A stretch of DNA of 64,000 nucleotides from Streptomyces sp. NWU339 (lineage in GTDB: Bacteria > Actinomycetota > Actinomycetes > Streptomycetales > Streptomycetaceae): NCBI RefSeq assembly GCF_003143855.1, contig NZ_QFRK01000035.1:1-64000 (forward strand). The letters are read 5' to 3'. Of this stretch, positions 62,214-64,000 are shown piece after piece. How positions within the stretch are numbered: the first letter of the stretch is position 1; the number at the start of each line of letters is the position of its first letter. The notes below the pieces were generated by a model. The model saw only the letters and a list, made by a program, of their open reading frames with translations, had not been told where the DNA came from and did no database searches. The position numbers and the translations under genes are program-made.

Positions 62214-63760
62214 GACACTGCCCCGAGGAGCAGGTCGATGTCCTGGATGCCCGCCGTCTCCCGGGCCAGCCGGGCGAACACGCCATCCAGATCCTCGACA
62301 TCCTCGCCCTCATCAGTGGTCTCTGCAGCAGCGAGGATCGACTCGAGTTGCAGATGCGCGACCGGCGCGAGGTAGTGCCGCTTCGTCGTCTCCACGTCCG
62401 CATGTCCCAGCAATGTCTTGACCAGCCACCACGGGTCGCCGAACAGCAGGGCGAAGTCCCGCCGGTCCTTCTTGGTGAGCCCGTAGCGCTTCTCGAACAG
62501 CTCGTTCAACAAGATCAGCATGTAGAGCGCCATCGAGTGCCGGCAGGAATGCGGCGTCATGTACGGGGTCTTGCCCTGCACCTCCGCCAGCCTGAACTGC
62601 CGCCGGATCTTCCGCTCTTCCTCCGTCAGAAGGGTCTCCTCGCAGCGCAGATTGGCCATCCGGAACACACCGTTCCATCGGTCCGGGGTCATCGGCAGAC
62701 CCTGTTCCGTCAGCCACAACCACGCCGGCTCCGGCCCTTCCGGTCCATCAACGAACAACCACTGCCGCTCACGCCAGCCCAGACGACTGAGCTCCTGGCC
62801 ACCGACAACGCCGTCCGAATCCACCCACTCCACCTTCGGTTTCAGGCCATGCGTCACCCCTGTGACCAGCCGCATCGTCGGCAGACGCTTGTAGCGGCCT
62901 GACTCTTGGGCGCGTTGCACCACCCAGGCCCGCTCCGATTCGACGTATGCCTCGACCTGGCCGACGGAATCAACTGACGCGTAGTACGTCCGACTGTTCT
63001 TCGACCTGGTCACCGCGCCAGCGATGCGGCCATGCATGTAACGGCCATGGCGCAGGCGCTGAGTCGGCAGCTCGAAGACGAGCAGCGAACCGCCTTCTTG
63101 CCGCCGTAGGCCCGAGCTCAACAGCAGCTGCACGAAGCTCGTGTTCCGCAGCTCAGTCCGTGATTCCCACATCGGCGCCGCGACACCGGCGCGGGTGTGA
63201 CCGCGCAACCCGATGTCAGACCACAAGCCCCAAGTCCGCGGGGTCCCCCACGACACTCGCGAACTGACCGAGTCCGCCGCCCGGTCCTCACTTCGCGAGA
63301 CATCCACCGGCAAGGGATAGACCTTGCCCCACTTGAACAGTTTCGTGAACGCCGCAGCCTCGCGGTTCCACTTTGTACCGCTGATCCGGACGGGATTCTC
63401 TGGGGCATTGCACCGCCAGTCTCGGTAGTCCTCCAAAACCTGCGGCGTGGCTTCCCTCCATGACAGCCCACGCGAGGACAGATAATTCAGCAGCAGCCGG
63501 TAGTCCGTCGCATAATTCCTCTTCGTTTCCCGTTCCAGGTTTCGGAAAACCGTGGACCGTACGAGATCCATGAAATCCTGGTCCACCATGCCGTCGGGCC
63601 TGATGTACACCGGATCGCCCGGCCTCAGACCGATGCGGGCCACTGCCCCCGGCAGGTCATGCACCCCGAAGCTACCGTCCGCGGGCTGCGTCCCCCATTG
63701 TCCCGGATCTGGAACCCACACCACGTGCCACTCGCTCAACCCGAGCTCCTCCCTGTGCAC
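62210..63760 (-). CDS. Tyrosine recombinase, TnpA-like (first of trio)
   Basis: A 516-aa site-specific recombinase with a complete active site: LLLSSGLRRQEGG (Arg219), MTPHSCRHSM (His404, Arg407), LLGHADVETT (His453) and KRHYL (Tyr463). The N-terminal half includes a core-binding domain (TKRNYATDYRLLLNYLSSRG). The GTG at 63760 lies only two bases from the right-end motif; a TTG at 63739 preceded by GGGAGGAG is an attractive alternative start. First gene of the operon, reading inward from the right terminus. Confidence 0.88.
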   Translation of the reverse strand: MHREELGLSEWHVVWVPDPGQWGTQPADGSFGVHDLPGAVARIGLRPGDPVYIRPDGMVDQDFMDLVRSTVFRNLERETKRNYATDYRLLLNYLSSRGLSWREATPQVLEDYRDWRCNAPENPVRISGTKWNREAAAFTKLFKWGKVYPLPVDVSRSEDRAADSVSSRVSWGTPRTWGLWSDIGLRGHTRAGVAAPMWESRTELRNTSFVQLLLSSGLRRQEGGSLLVFELPTQRLRHGRYMHGRIAGAVTRSKNSRTYYASVDSVGQVEAYVESERAWVVQRAQESGRYKRLPTMRLVTGVTHGLKPKVEWVDSDGVVGGQELSRLGWRERQWLFVDGPEGPEPAWLWLTEQGLPMTPDRWNGVFRMANLRCEETLLTEEERKIRRQFRLAEVQGKTPYMTPHSCRHSMALYMLILLNELFEKRYGLTKKDRRDFALLFGDPWWLVKTLLGHADVETTKRHYLAPVAHLQLESILAAAETTDEGEDVEDLDGVFARLARETAGIQDIDLLLGAVS

Positions 63761-63761
63761 T

Positions 63762-63786
63762 TGAACAGATCACATCATCAGGGAAG
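63762..63786 (-). repeat. Right terminal inverted motif of the island
   Basis: TGAAC (63762-63766), 12 bases, CAGGGAAG (63779-63786): the reverse complement of the left-end pattern. TTGA (63787-63790) follows and is the probable right core, before comM resumes. Confidence 0.75.
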
Positions 63787-63790
63787 TTGA

Positions 63791-64000
63791 GAACTCCGGT
63801 GCGGAGTGGCCGCAGAAGAAGCTCACCGTGGGACTCAGCCCGGCATCGGTGCCGAAGGCCGGCAGTGGCTTCGACCTGGCCGTCGCCAGTGCCGTCCTGG
63901 GCGCCGCCGAGCGGATCGATCCGCGGGTGCTCGCCGACCTCGTGATGATCGGTGAGCTGGGACTGGACGGCAGAGTGCGACCGGTCCGGGGCACGCTGCC
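63791..64000 (+). pseudogene. comM: comM, 3' part (continues beyond the window)
   Basis: From 63791 the frame reads NSGAEWPQKKLTVGLSPASV and LVMIGELGLDGRVRPVRG, the continuation of ComM/YifB after the 42674-42834 fragment. It contains no start of its own and runs off the right edge. In streptomycetes dprA would follow comM. Confidence 0.92.

Larger units (their letters stand above)
42835..63790. mobile_element. 20.96-kb Tn554/recombinase-trio-like genomic island inserted in comM
   Basis: Removing 42835-63790 rejoins comM codons ...GTG-GT|G-AAC-TCC... and restores an uninterrupted reading frame (RAAVVNSGAEWPQKK), so the limits are precise to a few bases. Both ends carry inverted CTTCCCTG-N12-GTTCA motifs. 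A four-gene recombinase operon (57932-63760) sits at the right end. The cargo is mostly defence-like: an ABC-3C set, a DUF4365 pair, ImmA/IrrE, Mrr-NACHT, a UvrD-like helicase and an XRE regulator. No replication or conjugation genes are seen, so it is probably an integrating transposon rather than an ICE. Confidence 0.88.

Noticed and set aside
42835..63790. Island as an integrative conjugative element (AICE)
   Set aside because: No replication initiator, FtsK-like Tra protein, or Xis/pSAM2-type integrase in a tRNA gene was found; the recombinase trio in comM fits a transposon-like element better.

Overview
The window is GC-rich chromosomal DNA from a Streptomyces or a very close relative. 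The evidence is the strong G/C bias at third codon positions, frequent GTG starts, and a gene order that matches the conserved Streptomyces core block thiL-thiD-rpmB-recG-rsmD-coaD-rpmF-rnc-mutM-smc-ftsY-nsdA-amtB-glnK-glnD-ffh-rpsP-rimM-trmD-rplS-sipWXYZ-comM. Functional names come from motifs and family recognition by eye; no database search was run.

Layout. 1-742 is the N-terminal part of an IS630-type transposase entering from the left edge. It lies against a DUF3515 lipoprotein gene and an AsnC-type ligand-binding gene. 1.77-5.9 kb holds thiamine genes (thiL, thiD), rpmB and a DAK2/FakA-like kinase. 6-20.3 kb holds recG, rsmD, coaD, a DivIVA-like coiled-coil protein, DUF177, rpmF, rnc, mutM, an HxlR regulator, a CAP-domain membrane protein, acylphosphatase and smc. 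20.3-24.2 kb holds the glucose permease glcP with a paired palindromic operator, then ftsY and a prim-pol-type protein. 24.6-30.7 kb holds nsdA and the nitrogen operon amtB-glnK-glnD, preceded by a tandem GlnR box. 31-42.7 kb holds ffh, a methyltransferase, an SprT-like protein, the rpsP-khpA-rimM-trmD-rplS ribosome operon, four consecutive type I signal peptidases, a Nudix hydrolase, DUF2469 and YraN.

The remarkable part is 42,835-63,790, a 20,956-bp element inserted inside comM (the Mg-chelatase-like YifB/ComM ATPase). Deleting exactly this interval rejoins comM in frame. The ends carry matching inverted motifs (CTTCCCTG-N12-GTTCA). The mobility module is a translationally coupled operon at the right end: three different tyrosine recombinases followed by a small DUF6262/TnpC-like protein, which resembles Tn554 and recombinase-trio elements.

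The cargo looks like a defence island. From left to right it contains: a three-gene ABC-three-component (ABC-3C) system (Mrr-like nuclease, middle component, DUF3732 Rad50-like ATPase); an AT-richer two-gene operon of a DUF4365 putative nuclease and a 402-aa protein I do not recognise, which is the best candidate here for an undescribed system; an ImmA/IrrE metallopeptidase that seems to lack its usual N-terminal HTH; a 1209-aa Mrr-NACHT STAND protein flanked by a 63-bp repeat derived from the neighbouring helicase gene; a UvrD-like helicase; an XRE regulator with three copies of a 17-bp operator; a Cys-rich zinc-ribbon-like protein; and the remnant of a DUF4297-like nuclease gene.
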